A DNA stretch of 23,302 bases, from contig JBGVJZ010000004.1 in the NCBI GenBank assembly GCA_045129695.1, positions 1 through 23,302 on the forward strand. The letters run 5' to 3'. This stretch comes from Eshraghiella sp045129695. GTDB lineage: Bacteria > Bacillota > Clostridia > Lachnospirales > Lachnospiraceae. The stretch's first letter is position 1, and every line of letters starts with the position of its first letter. A model generated the notes under the pieces. That model was not told the DNA's origin and made no database searches. It worked only from the letters and a program-made list of their open reading frames with translations. Positions 1 through 6,705 of the stretch are shown piece after piece. The translations under genes were made by a program, and so were the position numbers.

Positions 1-137
1 TCCGGCATATAGTTTCCATTTTCCCAACGAGAGATAGTTTTATTGGTTACGCCAAGTTTCTCGCCCAGCTCCTCTTGCGTAAGTTCTGCTTGTTTACGGA
101 GCGATGCTATAAATTTTCCAATTTTCACTTGATCCAT
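1..137 (-). CDS. HTH (Cro/C1-type) transcriptional regulator, N-terminal part
   Basis: The reverse strand reads from an ATG at 135-137 through 45 complete codons and runs off the left edge. The translation begins MDQVKIGKFIASLRKQ, followed by LTQEELGEKLGV and TNKTISRWENGNYMP. This is a classic HTH_3/XRE DNA-binding domain (roughly residues 7-45): helix 2 is LTQEELGEKL and recognition helix 3 is NKTISRWENG. A near-perfect ribosome site, GGAGGTGATC (plus-strand 141-150), lies three bases before the ATG. The gene is divergent from the primase gene and probably controls element genes; XRE regulators at this place are common in mobile elements. Its promoter shares a 19-base motif with the recombinase promoter. 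The C-terminal part is not visible, so a sensor or protease domain cannot be excluded. Confidence 0.9.
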   Translation of the reverse strand, partial: MDQVKIGKFIASLRKQAELTQEELGEKLGVTNKTISRWENGNYMP

Positions 138-459
138 AACGATCACCTCCGGAAATATTGTATATCAATTACGGTGAGAATGCTTCCCCACAGACGGCGA
201 TTCGCCATAAATGTTCACTTCGAGTGTCATGTTTTTTCTTTTCTTCTATTATACCATGCATTTGTGACAAAATATAGAACAACGGCTGATTTTTTCGCCG
301 TATTCATCCAAGATTTTACGCTGTTTTGTGCCGAAACGCCTTGTCATGTTTTTTGAAATGGGCTTGTCATGCCATCAGCACCCTTTTTACGATTTTCCTC
401 ATAATATACACGTGGGGATGAAAAATCGTCCTCTACACTAAGAATTATGGAGGAACTGA
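138..459. other. Divergent regulatory gap between regulator and primase genes
   Basis: No convincing gene is present. The gap contains the regulator promoter (248-266) and exact repeats of TGTCATGTTTTTT at 225-237 and 342-354. A third TGTCATG lies at 365-371, within CTTGTCATG copies at 340-348 and 363-371 that are 23 bases apart. A possible rightward promoter is TTGTCA (364-369), 18-base spacer, TACGAT (388-393). The repeated TGTCATG overlapping this -35 could be an operator. Confidence 0.5.
248..266 (-). promoter_or_regulatory. Extended -10 promoter of the HTH regulator, motif shared with the recombinase promoter
   Basis: On the minus strand this reads CACAAATGCATGGTATAAT, a perfect TATAAT (plus-strand 248-253) with the extended TGG element. 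A good -35 box at 17 bases is not seen, which fits an extended -10 promoter. It sits about 110 bases upstream of the regulator ATG. The same 19 bases, with one change, occur upstream of the serine recombinase gene at 4,967-4,985. Confidence 0.6.
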
Positions 460-1080
460 ATGAATGTATTCGAAGCAGTAAAGGCAAGCATCAACACAAG
501 AGAAGCGGCGGCGAGGTACGGCGTGGAGGTCAACCGTCATGGGAAAGCGCTCTGTCCGTTCCACAATGACCGCAATCCGAGTCTGTTTGTGGACGATGAC
601 CACTACCATTGCTACGCCTGCGGCGAGCATGGGGATGTGATCGACTTCACGGCAAAGCTCTTTGGTCTGAAATTGTATGAAGCAGCGCAAAAGCTGGCAT
701 ACGACTTCGGCATCACGCAGGACAAGCCGCCCACCAAGGCAATGCAGGAAAAACAGAATAGGAAAAGCGAAGCACAGCGACTCAGAGAAAATGAGAAGCT
801 GTGCTTTTCTGCACTCTTGGAGTATATGAAGCTGCTCCAAGAGTGGAAGCGGCTGTATGCGCCGAGGACACCGGAGGACAAGCACGATGACCGTTTTGTA
901 GAAGCCTGCCACAATCTCGATTATGTGGAATATCTGGTGGATCTGCTGATTATGGGCGATTCCTATGAGCGCACAGAGGTTATCGACATGATGATGACCG
1001 ACGGTAAGCTGAAAAAGCTGCAAGAACATTTGAAAAAGCATCGAAAGGAGGAAACCGATATTGGCGAACAAGAACTTTGA
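460..1080 (+). CDS. CHC2 zinc-finger primase-like protein
   Basis: This 206-residue protein carries a CHC2-type zinc finger near its N-terminus: C32-P-F-H35 and C51-Y-A-C54, in the context LCPFHNDRNPSL and YHCYACGEHGDVIDF. In DnaG-type primases this finger binds template DNA. The TOPRIM catalytic domain of DnaG is absent; the rest (about residues 90-206) is charged and helical without a motif I recognise. It probably works with the primase-helicase encoded next, whose TTG start overlaps this gene by 20 bases, in replication of the excised element. The ATG at 460 has GGAGG at 449-453, six bases upstream. The zinc-finger call is firm; the biochemical role is inferred from family and neighbours. 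Confidence 0.9.
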   Translation: MNVFEAVKASINTREAAARYGVEVNRHGKALCPFHNDRNPSLFVDDDHYHCYACGEHGDVIDFTAKLFGLKLYEAAQKLAYDFGITQDKPPTKAMQEKQNRKSEAQRLRENEKLCFSALLEYMKLLQEWKRLYAPRTPEDKHDDRFVEACHNLDYVEYLVDLLIMGDSYERTEVIDMMMTDGKLKKLQEHLKKHRKEETDIGEQEL

Positions 1081-2380
1081 CGGTATGGAACAGCCCTCTT
1101 GGTATGACGGCAAGATGATTGACGAGGTTGCTTTCTGTGCTTCGTTTCTTCACCAACACCCAATGAAATGTGTCCGTGGTCGGCTGTTCACCGTGGATGG
1201 CATGATCGAGGACGAGGGCAAAATCCAGCAGATGATTTTGGATGAAGTCATGAGTTGCCAGAGCATCGGCATTGCAAAGAAAGTAAAAAGTCTTTTTGAT
1301 GCCGTCAAGCTCATGGCATATTCAGAGCCATTACCCATTGAAACAGACCGCATCCATGTGGCAAACGGCACGTATTTCCTTGATGGCACGTTTACCGAGG
1401 ATAAGACCTACTGCAATAACCGCATGAAGGTCAAATACAATCCCAACGCACCGCAGCCGCAACGATGGCTGCATTTTTTATCCGATCTGCTTGTGCCGGA
1501 GGATATTCCCACTTTGCAGGAGTATTTGGGGTACTGCCTTATCCCATCCACCAAGGGGCAGAAAATGCTCATGCTTATCGGCAAGGGCGGCGAGGGCAAA
1601 AGCCGCATAGGGCTTGTGATGCGCTCCATCCTCGGTGACAGCATGAACACCACAAGCATTCAGAAAATTGAAAACAACCGTTTCAGCCGAGCCGATCTGG
1701 AAAACAAACTGCTTATGGTGGACGATGATATGGATATGAGTGCGCTTCCTAAAACCAACTATATCAAGTCCATTGTCACAGCCGAGTGCAAAATGGATTT
1801 GGAGCGCAAGGGCGTACAGAGCTATCAAAGTCAATTGTACGCTCGTTTTTTATGCTTCGGCAACGGAGCATTGACTGCATTGCATGACCAATCAGACGGT
1901 TTCTTTCGCCGTCAGATCGTGCTGACCACCAAGGACAGACCCGCTGACCGTACCGACGATCCGTTCCTCGTGGAAAAGCTCATGTCCGAGATGGAGGGTA
2001 TTTTCCTGTGGTGCTTGGAGGGGCTGCATAGGCTGCTTGCAAACAATTATCAGTTCACCATCAGCGGACAAGCTATTGAGAACGTGGAGACCGTTAAGCG
2101 CAGCAGCAACAATGTCATTGAATTTCTGCAATCGGAGGGATATATCCGCTTCAAGGCAGATGCACAAGCCAGCTCCAAGGCAATCTATGAAGCCTACAAG
2201 CTGTGGTGTGAGGACAATGTGCGAAAACCTATGTCAGCAAACAGGCTCAGTTCCGAGCTTGCACAAAATGAACGCCTTAACAATGTGGAAGCCACCAACA
2301 ACATCCATGTAAACGGCAAGCGTGTCCGTGGCTTTATTGGCATTGAGGTCTTGGCAAAGATGCCTTTTCTGAAATGGTGA
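1061..2380 (+). CDS. Plasmid/phage primase-helicase of the P4/D5 (SF3) family
   Basis: This 439-residue protein has an SF3 helicase core: Walker A GKGGEGKS (174-181), Walker B LLMVDDD (217-223), and downstream a sensor/motif C region (FLCFGNGALTALHDQSDGFFRR). A typical D5/P4 C-terminal tail follows (TEDKTYCNN lies earlier, DRTDDPFLVEKL and a winged-helix-like end later). Such proteins unwind and prime DNA during plasmid, phage and element replication. The start is TTG at 1,061: AAAGGAGG at 1,044-1,051 is nine bases upstream, better than any site before the ATG at 1,085. The gene overlaps the CHC2 gene, implying translational coupling. A strong hairpin (2,390-2,429) follows the stop codon. The family is confident; whether the primase activity is in this protein, in the CHC2 protein or shared is not clear. 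Confidence 0.9.
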   Translation: MANKNFDGMEQPSWYDGKMIDEVAFCASFLHQHPMKCVRGRLFTVDGMIEDEGKIQQMILDEVMSCQSIGIAKKVKSLFDAVKLMAYSEPLPIETDRIHVANGTYFLDGTFTEDKTYCNNRMKVKYNPNAPQPQRWLHFLSDLLVPEDIPTLQEYLGYCLIPSTKGQKMLMLIGKGGEGKSRIGLVMRSILGDSMNTTSIQKIENNRFSRADLENKLLMVDDDMDMSALPKTNYIKSIVTAECKMDLERKGVQSYQSQLYARFLCFGNGALTALHDQSDGFFRRQIVLTTKDRPADRTDDPFLVEKLMSEMEGIFLWCLEGLHRLLANNYQFTISGQAIENVETVKRSSNNVIEFLQSEGYIRFKADAQASSKAIYEAYKLWCEDNVRKPMSANRLSSELAQNERLNNVEATNNIHVNGKRVRGFIGIEVLAKMPFLKW

Positions 2381-2389
2381 GCGAAGTGA

Positions 2390-2429
2390 AAAAGTGCTGT
2401 ACGTACCGTACAGTACGTACGGCACTTTT
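2390..2429 (+). terminator. 17-bp hairpin after the primase-helicase gene
   Basis: Arms at 2,390-2,406 and 2,413-2,429 pair over 17 base pairs (one T-G pair) around a six-base loop, CGTACA. The outer part is AAAAGTGC against GCACTTTT, so an A-run and a T-run close the stem as in a bidirectional intrinsic terminator. The inner part is built of GTACGTAC repeats. Termination is the simplest reading; protein binding is an alternative because part of the arm is repeated near the oriT. Confidence 0.65.
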
Positions 2430-2546
2430 GAAGTCCACCGCTATATGAGCATTGAAAGTGAGAGCAAAAATACATGCTCAAAATCAAGCCTTGTGCAATC
2501 CGTGAAGATTTACACCGCAGGAAGTACCGAAATCATCATTCGGTGA

Positions 2547-2581
2547 TTTACGGAACTGTAAAGCCAATTCACGGAACTGTG
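2547..2581. repeat. Pair of iteron-like repeats, ACGGAACTGT
   Basis: ACGGAACTGT occurs exactly at 2,550-2,559 and 2,571-2,580, 21 bases apart (two helical turns). Each copy is the centre of a small palindrome with the same GGAACT core: TTTAC-GGAACT-GTAAA at 2,547-2,562 and CAC-GGAACT-GTG at 2,570-2,581. Spacing and symmetry suggest binding sites for a dimeric protein, for example an initiator or regulator. Confidence 0.55.
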
Positions 2582-2764
2582 GTATTCCTTCCTGTTCGGT
2601 CTGCTTTCCCACAAAACAGGGAAACCGATAGGGTGCTGTTATGAACAGGACTACGCAGAGCGAAATCTGAGAGGAAAATACCATCTTCAAACTCAACACT
2701 TGTCGGTGACAGCAGTTCACCGCATAGAAAACCAATATCACGAATTTATGGAGGTAAAATCAAT

Positions 2765-2986
2765 ATGAAATCCAATCTGAGAAATGAAATCAAGTCGTAC
2801 ATTGTACGGCAGGGCATGACCATGCAGGAGGTCGTTGACCTCTTGGCAGACGAGTACGGATGGAGCGACAGCGTTTCCAATCTATCCAACAAGCTCCAGC
2901 GTGAATCGCTCCGCTATACCGAGGCGGTGCAGCTTGCCGATGTTCTGGGCTTTGAAATCGTATGGCAGAAAAGACAGGAAAAGTGA
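2765..2986 (+). CDS. Small HTH-like protein of mobile elements
   Basis: This 73-residue basic protein begins MKSNLRNEIKSYIVRQGMTM and continues QEVVDLLADEYGWSDSVSNL, SNKLQRESLRYTEAVQLADV and LGFEIVWQKRQEK. The pattern of helices (a first helix, GMTMQEVVDLLADEYG, then SVSNLSNKLQRESLRYTEAVQLADVLG) resembles a small helix-turn-helix fold. I know similar short proteins from Firmicutes mobile elements beside MobV genes, but no function is established that I can name. GGAGG at about 2,750-2,754 lies 10 bases before the ATG. It sits alone between two structured non-coding stretches, so a role in binding the nearby repeats or the oriT region is possible, as inference only. Confidence 0.75.
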   Translation: MKSNLRNEIKSYIVRQGMTMQEVVDLLADEYGWSDSVSNLSNKLQRESLRYTEAVQLADVLGFEIVWQKRQEK

Positions 2987-3019
2987 TGCCACGCCAACAT
3001 CCCCTCGCATCCCCCGTCC

Positions 3020-3078
3020 CCATAGGCACACCGCAGTGCTGCCTATGGATGGCAGTGAAAGATACGTTTTTCACTGCC
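3020..3078. repeat. Two adjacent perfect hairpins downstream of the small HTH gene
   Basis: The first stem is CCATAGGCA (3,020-3,028) with TGCCTATGG (3,040-3,048), loop 11 bases. The second is GGCAGTGAAA (3,051-3,060) with TTTCACTGCC (3,069-3,078), loop 8 bases. They are two bases apart. Neither is followed by a T-run, so ordinary termination is unlikely; they may be protein sites or part of the mobilization region. Confidence 0.5.
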
Positions 3079-3218
3079 GCCGTCTGCAAGAGGAAGTTCA
3101 CCGGAACAGCGTCATGCAGACGGGCTGACCATGAGAAAAGGTGCAGACATTTTCGCCTTGGTCAGCAGAGGTTGCCGCAGCAACCGCACTCCCCCTCGGG
3201 AGAGCCCTCGGAGAGCCC

Positions 3219-3285
3219 ACGGCACTTTGCAGACAGTATGGATGAAAGTGTCATAGTGGGTTATTACACTTTGAAAAAGTGCCGT
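3219..3285 (+). other. Predicted MobV-type origin of transfer (oriT)
   Basis: An 11-base inverted repeat with one mismatch, AAAGTGTcATA (3,245-3,255) and TATtACACTTT (3,262-3,272), encloses the six-base loop GTGGGT (3,256-3,261). This matches the arrangement of the pMV158 oriT as I recall it, where AAAGTATA and TATACTTT flank GTGTGT and MobM nicks after the last G. By analogy the nick would fall between 3,260 and 3,261. An outer repeat, ACGGCACTTT (3,219-3,228) with AAAGTGCCGT (3,276-3,285), surrounds the hairpin. The site lies 50-90 bases upstream of the MobV gene. Confidence 0.75.
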
Positions 3286-3334
3286 TCCTCAGCCCTCCCG
3301 TTGTCTGCAAATCTCAAAGAAAGGACAAAAACCT

Positions 3335-4624
3335 ATGGCAAGAAATGACGGAATAGATCGTACCGTAGCTCGTAACCAGGACTTGGAAACCCCGGAAGAT
3401 GTGGCAAAGGTACAGGAACACAATGAGCGTGAAAAGGACAGCTACAGCAATCAGGACATCGTATCGGAGCGCACTTCTTTGAACGTCCATTACAAGGCTC
3501 CCACGGACGATTATGTGAAAATGTTTGAGCAGATGGAACAAGATGGCGTGATCTCCACCAGAGGTCTGAAACCGGATGCCATCAAATACGGCGAGTTGGT
3601 TTTTGATGTAAACTCTGCTTACTTCTACAATCACGGCGGCTATGAATTCGCAAAACAGTTTTATGCCGATGCCTACAAAGCCGCCGTGGAAATTGTGGGC
3701 GGTGAGCAGTATATCCTTTCTGCTGTGATGCACGCCGATGAACGCAACCGGGCAATGTCTGAAGCTCTGGGCGAGGATGTGTATCACTATCATCTTCATG
3801 TGGTTTATATCCCGGTGGTAGAAAAGCAGATCCTCTGGTCGAAGCGGTGTAAGGATGAAGCTCTCCGTGGAACCGTAAAGGAAACGATCATGCAGGTCAG
3901 CCGCAGTAAGAAATGGGACTCCAAGCCGGTGCTTGACGAGAACGGAAATCCCAAGCTCAACGAAAAAGGAAAAAAGATTTTGAAGTCATCCTACAGTGTC
4001 TTGCAGGATGACTTTTTCAATTTCATGCGAAACGCCGGTTATACAGATGTGGAGCGTGGAGAGCGTGGCAGTACTGAAGAACATCTGACGGTGACGCAGT
4101 TCAAGGTACAAGCTGAACAGCAGCGGTTGGAAGCAGTGACCGGACAGGTGGCACAGGCTGAGCAGAGGTTGGAGGATGCCAAGGCTGCCGCAGAGAAGCA
4201 GAAAAAGAAACTGGAAGCTCTGCAAAAGGAAACCAAGGTCGCTGCATCTGTTGCTCTGACCGCACAGGAGATCGAGTCGATGGGTAAGAGAAATTCCTTT
4301 ACAGGGAATGTCACTCTGACAGCGGATGAATGCCGCACCTTAAAGGATTATGCGGTCAGCAGCTTTGCGGAAAAGGCTGAGAAGATCAAATACAAGCAAA
4401 AGTACGAGCAGGCAGAGAAAAGCGCAAAGGTATGGAAACAGCGTTTTGAAAAGCTGCAGGAACAGTATGAGGAGCTCAAACAGAAAGTCCAGCCTTTCCT
4501 CGATGCGATTGAGATTGCATCCGAAAAGGTCTGGTCTTTTGTCAATGCCGTCCTCGCAAGAGGAAAGGAAACACAGGAACACAAAGCACCCGCCCGCAGA
4601 CGTGGGCAGGACATGGAAATTTAA
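3335..4624 (+). CDS. MobV-family relaxase (Mob/Pre plasmid recombination protein)
   Basis: This 429-residue protein nicks the oriT and starts strand transfer. Motif I is EHNEREKDSYSNQDI (28-42), in which H29 aligns with the catalytic His22 of pMV158 MobM. It is followed by ERTSLNVHYK, the MobV counterpart of SHLNYxL. Motif III is HADE (133-136) with the metal-binding histidines in YHYHLHVVYIPV (H151, H153, H155). The C-terminal half is a long coiled coil (about 245-310 and 345-400), probably for dimerisation, and ends in a basic tail. AAAGGA lies nine bases before ATG 3,335. The predicted oriT lies just upstream. No coupling protein is seen nearby, so transfer would need a helper conjugation system. 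The N-terminus is longer by a few residues than MobM. Confidence 0.93.
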   Translation: MARNDGIDRTVARNQDLETPEDVAKVQEHNEREKDSYSNQDIVSERTSLNVHYKAPTDDYVKMFEQMEQDGVISTRGLKPDAIKYGELVFDVNSAYFYNHGGYEFAKQFYADAYKAAVEIVGGEQYILSAVMHADERNRAMSEALGEDVYHYHLHVVYIPVVEKQILWSKRCKDEALRGTVKETIMQVSRSKKWDSKPVLDENGNPKLNEKGKKILKSSYSVLQDDFFNFMRNAGYTDVERGERGSTEEHLTVTQFKVQAEQQRLEAVTGQVAQAEQRLEDAKAAAEKQKKKLEALQKETKVAASVALTAQEIESMGKRNSFTGNVTLTADECRTLKDYAVSSFAEKAEKIKYKQKYEQAEKSAKVWKQRFEKLQEQYEELKQKVQPFLDAIEIASEKVWSFVNAVLARGKETQEHKAPARRRGQDMEI

Positions 4625-4642
4625 GAAAGGAACATTTTGCCT

Positions 4643-4957
4643 ATGAATGAAAACAAGATTTATACCGTAGATCAGCTTAACCAAATGATGCTGCGTGATG
4701 ACCTCACGGACTGGGAACTGGTTGATGCCTGTTCCTTTATTGACATCAACTACCATGAGCCGGTTTGTGAGCCGCCCATTGACTTTCTGGAAGAATGCCG
4801 TAAGCGTTGGGAAGCTCTGACTTCTCCGTTCCGCACTACCATTGAGCGTAAGATCGGGAACACATGGTATGTCATTGAAACTGAATGTGCAGGAAGTGAG
4901 CCGCTTGCCGATAAGGTAAAACGGCTCATTTTTTCTGACAAGGGGGTGATTTGTTAA
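4643..4957 (+). CDS. Small conserved-type protein of unknown function
   Basis: This 104-residue acidic protein starts MNENKIYTVDQLNQMMLRDD and contains LTDWELVDACSFIDINYHEP and PPIDFLEECRKRWEALTSPF. I do not recognise a domain. It has no signal peptide or membrane segment. ATG at 4,643 is chosen because the sequence before it (GAAAGG...CCTATG) mirrors the start of the relaxase gene. A TTG at 4,637, in frame, has closer spacing to the same GAAAGG (4,625-4,630) and would add two residues. It lies 18 bases after the relaxase stop codon and so is probably cotranscribed with it. Its stop codon overlaps the -35 region of the recombinase promoter. Confidence 0.75.
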   Translation: MNENKIYTVDQLNQMMLRDDLTDWELVDACSFIDINYHEPVCEPPIDFLEECRKRWEALTSPFRTTIERKIGNTWYVIETECAGSEPLADKVKRLIFSDKGVIC

Positions 4958-4985
4958 TGACTGCGACACAAAAGCATGGTATAAT
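4957..4985 (+). promoter_or_regulatory. Promoter of the serine recombinase gene
   Basis: A perfect -10 TATAAT (4,980-4,985) preceded by the extended TGG element lies 17 bases after ATGACT (4,957-4,962), a 4-of-6 match to TTGACA. It is about 50 bases upstream of the recombinase ATG. Positions 4,967-4,985 match 18 of 19 bases of the regulator promoter on the opposite strand at 248-266, suggesting common control. Confidence 0.7.
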
Positions 4986-5037
4986 TTCAGTATGCACACC
5001 GATTCTGTCAGCTGACCAACAACCGAAGGAGGATATT

Positions 5038-6705
5038 ATGTTGGATCAGCAGAAAATTACCATCATCTATTGCCGTCTGTCCGTAGAGGACATCAAGGAA
5101 GATTCCAAGGGCGGCAAGGCTGATGAATCAAATTCGATACAGAATCAAAAAGAATACCTGACTCGATACGCAAAAGACCACGGGTACACCAATCTGAAAA
5201 TCTTGGTGGATGACGGTTATACCGGGACGAACTTCAATCGTCCCGGCGTACAGGAAGGCTTTGAGCTTGTCAAACAGGGGCTTGTGGGCTGCTGGCTGGT
5301 CAAAGACCTCAGTCGCTTTGGGCGTGACTATCTGACCGTTGGGCAATACACGGACATTATCTTTCCAAGCTATGATGTTCGTTTTATTGCCGTCAACGAT
5401 GGAGTGGACAGCGAACGGGGCGACAGTGAGGGTATGGCTGCCATTCGTAATTTATTTAACGAATGGTATCCCCGTGACACCAGTAAGAAAGTCCGTGTCA
5501 GTCTGCATCAGCGTGGTACAAGCGGCAAGCACATGGGCAAGCCGCCCTATGGCTACCGCTGTGACCCGGAGGACAAGGAGCATTGGATTCTGGATGAAGA
5601 AGCGGCTCCCGTTGTCAAGATGATTTTTGACATGAGCATCGATGGCAAGGGACCGGAGCAGATTGCAAGGATTCTGGAAGAAAAGCAGATTTTAACCGCA
5701 AAGGCTCTGTATGCCAAGCAGAAGAAAAAGCCGATGCCCGAAAGACCGTATCATTGGATTGGTCAGTCTGTGGTCGGCATACTGGAACGGCAGGAGTACA
5801 CCGGCTGTACTGTCAACTTCAAGACCTACTCCAAGTCCTACAAGCTGAAAAAGCGGATTCCCAATGACCCGGAGAATATGTTCTATCTGCCGGACACACA
5901 GGAAGCGATTGTATCACAGGCACAGTTTGACAGAGTACAGGAACTCCGAAAGAACAAACGCCGTCCCGCAAAAGCGGAACGGCAGGGATTTTTCTCCGGT
6001 CTTCTGTTCTGTGCCGATTGCGGCGGCAAGCTCCACTTTGCCACAAGCAAGAGCTTTGAGGGCAAGCAGGATCATTATGTCTGCAATCACTACAAGAGCA
6101 ACCGTGGTACTTGTACTGCTCACTACATCCGTGAGGATACGCTGCGAGACATCGTTCTGGAACGCATCCGGGCAGTCAACGAGTATATCCGCAGCGATGT
6201 GGACGGTTTCCAAGAGGAATATCTGCAATGCCGAAAAGCCGACCATGAGCAGAGTATCCGTGATGACAAAAAGAAAGTGGAACAGGCAAAGAAACGTCTT
6301 GCTTCTCTGGATGTCATTATCTCACGGCTGTATGAGGACTTCGCCCTCGGTGAGATCAGCAAGGACAGATACAAGAAGATGTCCGCTGACTATGAGGAAG
6401 AACAGGAACGGTTAAGGCTCGAAATTGACGTTATCGAGGAATGGGTGGAACAACGGGAAGAAATGGATGAGGGCTTGAACGCCTTTATCGCTCTGACACA
6501 GAAATATGTGGATGTGAAGGAACTGACACAGACCATCGTGAACGAGTATATCAAGAAGATTGTTGTCTTTGCCCCGGACAAGTCCAGCGGCAAACGGCAG
6601 CAGAAAGTGAAGATTTACTTCAACTTTGTGGACGATGTGGAAATTCCCGTTATTTCCGAAACAATTACTACAGAAACAACTTATGGACGCAGAAAAACGG
6701 CGTGA
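5038..6705 (+). CDS. Large serine recombinase (TnpX/TndX type integrase)
   Basis: This 555-residue protein catalyses excision and integration of the element. The resolvase catalytic domain (about 7-150) has YCRLSVED with nucleophile S15 and the arginine motif KDLSRFGRDYL (89-99). The Recombinase domain follows (about 168-305, starting at PPYGYR). A zinc ribbon has C325, C328, C349 and C359. A coiled coil (about 370-480) precedes a DUF4368-like C-terminal segment. ATG 5,038 is preferred over upstream in-frame codons because GGAGG lies directly before it and its own promoter lies at 4,957-4,985. The size and domain order match transposon TnpX/TndX proteins, which are usually the last gene of their element. 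The stop codon lies inside a hairpin (6,696-6,723). All catalytic residues appear intact, so the element may still be mobile. Confidence 0.95.
   Translation: MLDQQKITIIYCRLSVEDIKEDSKGGKADESNSIQNQKEYLTRYAKDHGYTNLKILVDDGYTGTNFNRPGVQEGFELVKQGLVGCWLVKDLSRFGRDYLTVGQYTDIIFPSYDVRFIAVNDGVDSERGDSEGMAAIRNLFNEWYPRDTSKKVRVSLHQRGTSGKHMGKPPYGYRCDPEDKEHWILDEEAAPVVKMIFDMSIDGKGPEQIARILEEKQILTAKALYAKQKKKPMPERPYHWIGQSVVGILERQEYTGCTVNFKTYSKSYKLKKRIPNDPENMFYLPDTQEAIVSQAQFDRVQELRKNKRRPAKAERQGFFSGLLFCADCGGKLHFATSKSFEGKQDHYVCNHYKSNRGTCTAHYIREDTLRDIVLERIRAVNEYIRSDVDGFQEEYLQCRKADHEQSIRDDKKKVEQAKKRLASLDVIISRLYEDFALGEISKDRYKKMSADYEEEQERLRLEIDVIEEWVEQREEMDEGLNAFIALTQKYVDVKELTQTIVNEYIKKIVVFAPDKSSGKRQQKVKIYFNFVDDVEIPVISETITTETTYGRRKTA

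Larger units (their letters stand above)
2381..2764. other. Intergenic region with hairpin and iteron-like repeats, possible replication origin
   Basis: I find no supported gene in these 384 bases. They hold the 17-bp hairpin, an inverted repeat AAATCA/TGATTT (2,530-2,549), the two ACGGAACTGT repeats (2,547-2,581), and an inverted repeat CGGTGA/TCACCG near 2,704-2,722. Because the stretch directly follows replication genes, an origin is a reasonable guess, without direct proof. Confidence 0.4.
2987..3334. other. Structured non-coding leader of the relaxase gene (mobilization region)
   Basis: This 348-base gap carries two hairpins (3,020-3,078), short tandem GC-rich motifs CTCGGGAGAGCC and CTCGGAGAGCCC around 3,196-3,217, and the oriT-like inverted repeats (3,219-3,285). 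Reading frames that cross it have no ribosome site or recognisable domain. The position directly upstream of a MobV gene is the usual place of the cognate oriT. Confidence 0.6.

Noticed and set aside
75..356. Plus-strand 93-codon frame across the regulator start and the divergent gap
   Set aside because: It covers the regulator coding strand and promoter region, has no ribosome site or domain, and its sequence is low in complexity.
445..1113. Minus-strand 222-codon frame opposite the CHC2 gene
   Set aside because: It is antisense to a gene with a clear zinc finger and start site; no family similarity is seen.
2484..2741. Minus-strand 85-codon frame in the non-coding region after the helicase
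   Set aside because: No ribosome site precedes its GTG start and no domain is recognisable; the region is better explained by repeats.
2962..3348. Plus-strand 128-codon frame through the oriT region
   Set aside because: It starts inside the small HTH gene in another frame, lacks a ribosome site and crosses the inverted repeats; it is a chance frame in G+C-rich DNA.
5864..6415. Plus-strand 183-codon frame inside the recombinase gene
   Set aside because: It is an alternative frame of the recombinase zinc-ribbon and coiled-coil part, rich in Arg and Ser, with no start signals.
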